Below are positions 6,611-6,788 of a stretch of 6,788 nucleotides of DNA, piece after piece. A program made the position numbers and the translations under genes. Location of the stretch: contig DEHG01000098.1 in assembly GCA_002351795.1 (NCBI GenBank), positions 1 to 6,788 of the forward strand. The letters run 5' to 3'. The stretch is from Ruminococcaceae bacterium UBA2806. GTDB lineage: Bacteria; Bacillota; Clostridia; Oscillospirales; Acutalibacteraceae. The notes under the pieces are model-generated. The model worked only from the letters and a program-made list of their open reading frames with translations, had not been told where the DNA came from and searched no databases. Within the stretch, counting starts at the first letter, position 1. The number at the start of each line of letters is the position of its first letter.

Positions 6611-6616
6611 ACCTCC
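6611..6616 (-). promoter_or_regulatory. Ribosome site selecting GTG start at 6603
   Basis: The minus strand reads GGAGGTGA, a near-perfect Shine-Dalgarno sequence, with GGAGG 8 nt from GTG. The in-frame ATG at 6609 overlaps its last base and a TTG at 6630 lies upstream of it, so both are less likely starts. Confidence 0.6.
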
Positions 6617-6651
6617 ATACTGCACAACAACTATACTGATCCTATTGTAAG

Positions 6652-6680
6652 ATTATAACACACCTGTCCTTTACTGTCAA
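6652..6680 (-). promoter_or_regulatory. Consensus sigma-A promoter of the five-gene operon
   Basis: On the minus strand, TTGACA (6675-6680) and TATAAT (6652-6657) are separated by 17 bp, and TGT directly before the -10 gives an extended -10 box. Both hexamers match consensus perfectly. The predicted transcription start is near 6645, giving a leader of about 40 nt in which I see no riboswitch or attenuator. Such a promoter suggests strong, constitutive expression unless a repressor acts. I see no clear operator. Confidence 0.85.
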
Positions 6681-6704
6681 CAATCGTAATACCTGAAAAA
6701 TATC

Positions 6705-6733
6705 TTGACAAATCCATAAAAAAAGGTTAGAAT
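6705..6733 (+). promoter_or_regulatory. Consensus promoter of tRNA-Ser
   Basis: TTGACA (6705-6710) and TAGAAT (6728-6733) are 17 bp apart on the plus strand. The start is expected near 6738-6741, about 27 nt before the tRNA. It points away from the operon promoter, with 24 bp between the two -35 boxes. Confidence 0.8.
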
Positions 6734-6740
6734 AATAACT

Positions 6741-6754
6741 GTCGGGTGACCGGC
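6741..6754 (+). other. GNRA-capped hairpin at 5' end of tRNA leader
   Basis: GTCGG (6741-6745) pairs with CCGGC (6750-6754), including one T-G pair, around the loop GTGA, a GNRA tetraloop. It would form at or within a few nt of the 5' end of the tRNA precursor. It probably has a role in precursor folding or processing, if any. Confidence 0.45.
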
Positions 6755-6766
6755 TGAAATCAATAA

Positions 6767-6788
6767 GGAGACGTATCGAAGCGGTCAT
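6767..6788 (+). tRNA. tRNA-Ser, 5' part only
   Basis: The last 22 nt begin GGAGACG (acceptor 5' strand), then TA and a D-arm start 'TCGAAGCGGTCAT'. This matches the 5' end I remember for clostridial serine tRNAs (GGAGA.GTATCGAAG.GGTCATAACG). The gene is cut by the window end, so anticodon, variable arm and matching acceptor 3' strand cannot be seen. The strong promoter directly upstream supports a stable RNA. Serine identity is likely but not proved. Confidence 0.72.

Noticed and set aside
6604..6651. Riboswitch or leader-peptide attenuator before the first gene
   Set aside because: The leader is only about 40 nt with no stable stem or small ORF of note besides the ribosome site.
1..6788. 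CRISPR array, insertion sequence or prophage
   Set aside because: No spaced direct repeats, no transposase, integrase or phage proteins, and no terminal inverted repeats were seen.

Overview
The window looks like a chromosomal segment from a low-to-moderate GC member of the Clostridia (Firmicutes), most likely a Ruminococcus-like gut or rumen bacterium. This is inferred from protein style, from strong Shine-Dalgarno sites placed about 8 nt before the starts (including GTG and TTG starts), from consensus sigma-A promoters and from the form of the tRNA-Ser. No sequence search was possible, so the genus is a guess.

Layout: all five protein genes lie on the minus strand, closely packed, and are read from right to left. 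A near-perfect promoter (TTGACA, 17 bp, TATAAT with an extended TG) at 6652-6680 drives them. Order of transcription: (1) a TPR-SUFU-DUF2185/Imm33 fusion protein (5173-6603); (2) a SulP-family anion transporter with a STAS domain and a long charged C-terminal tail (3075-5168); (3) a two-helix membrane protein with a DUF3592-like ectodomain and an acidic tail (2268-3059); (4) a lipoprotein with an intact transglutaminase-like Cys-His-Asp triad (931-2202); (5) a four-helix membrane protein with a second DUF3592-like ectodomain (188-925). Gaps are 4, 15, 65 and 5 nt, so the set looks like one operon, perhaps with a weak internal promoter before the lipoprotein gene. A strong hairpin follows the last stop.

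At the right edge a second consensus promoter, back to back with the first, drives a plus-strand tRNA-Ser of which only the first 22 nt are inside the window. The left 187 nt hold no gene. They contain a very C-rich stretch (G-rich on the minus strand, matching a G-quadruplex pattern) and several small hairpins.

How the genes may work together is unknown. Genes 3-5 look like an envelope module: two membrane proteins with similar ectodomains around a surface transglutaminase-like enzyme. Gene 1 combines two domains known from immunity proteins of polymorphic toxin systems, but no toxin is in view. The link between these and the anion transporter is the most unusual aspect of the locus and is inference from gene order only.
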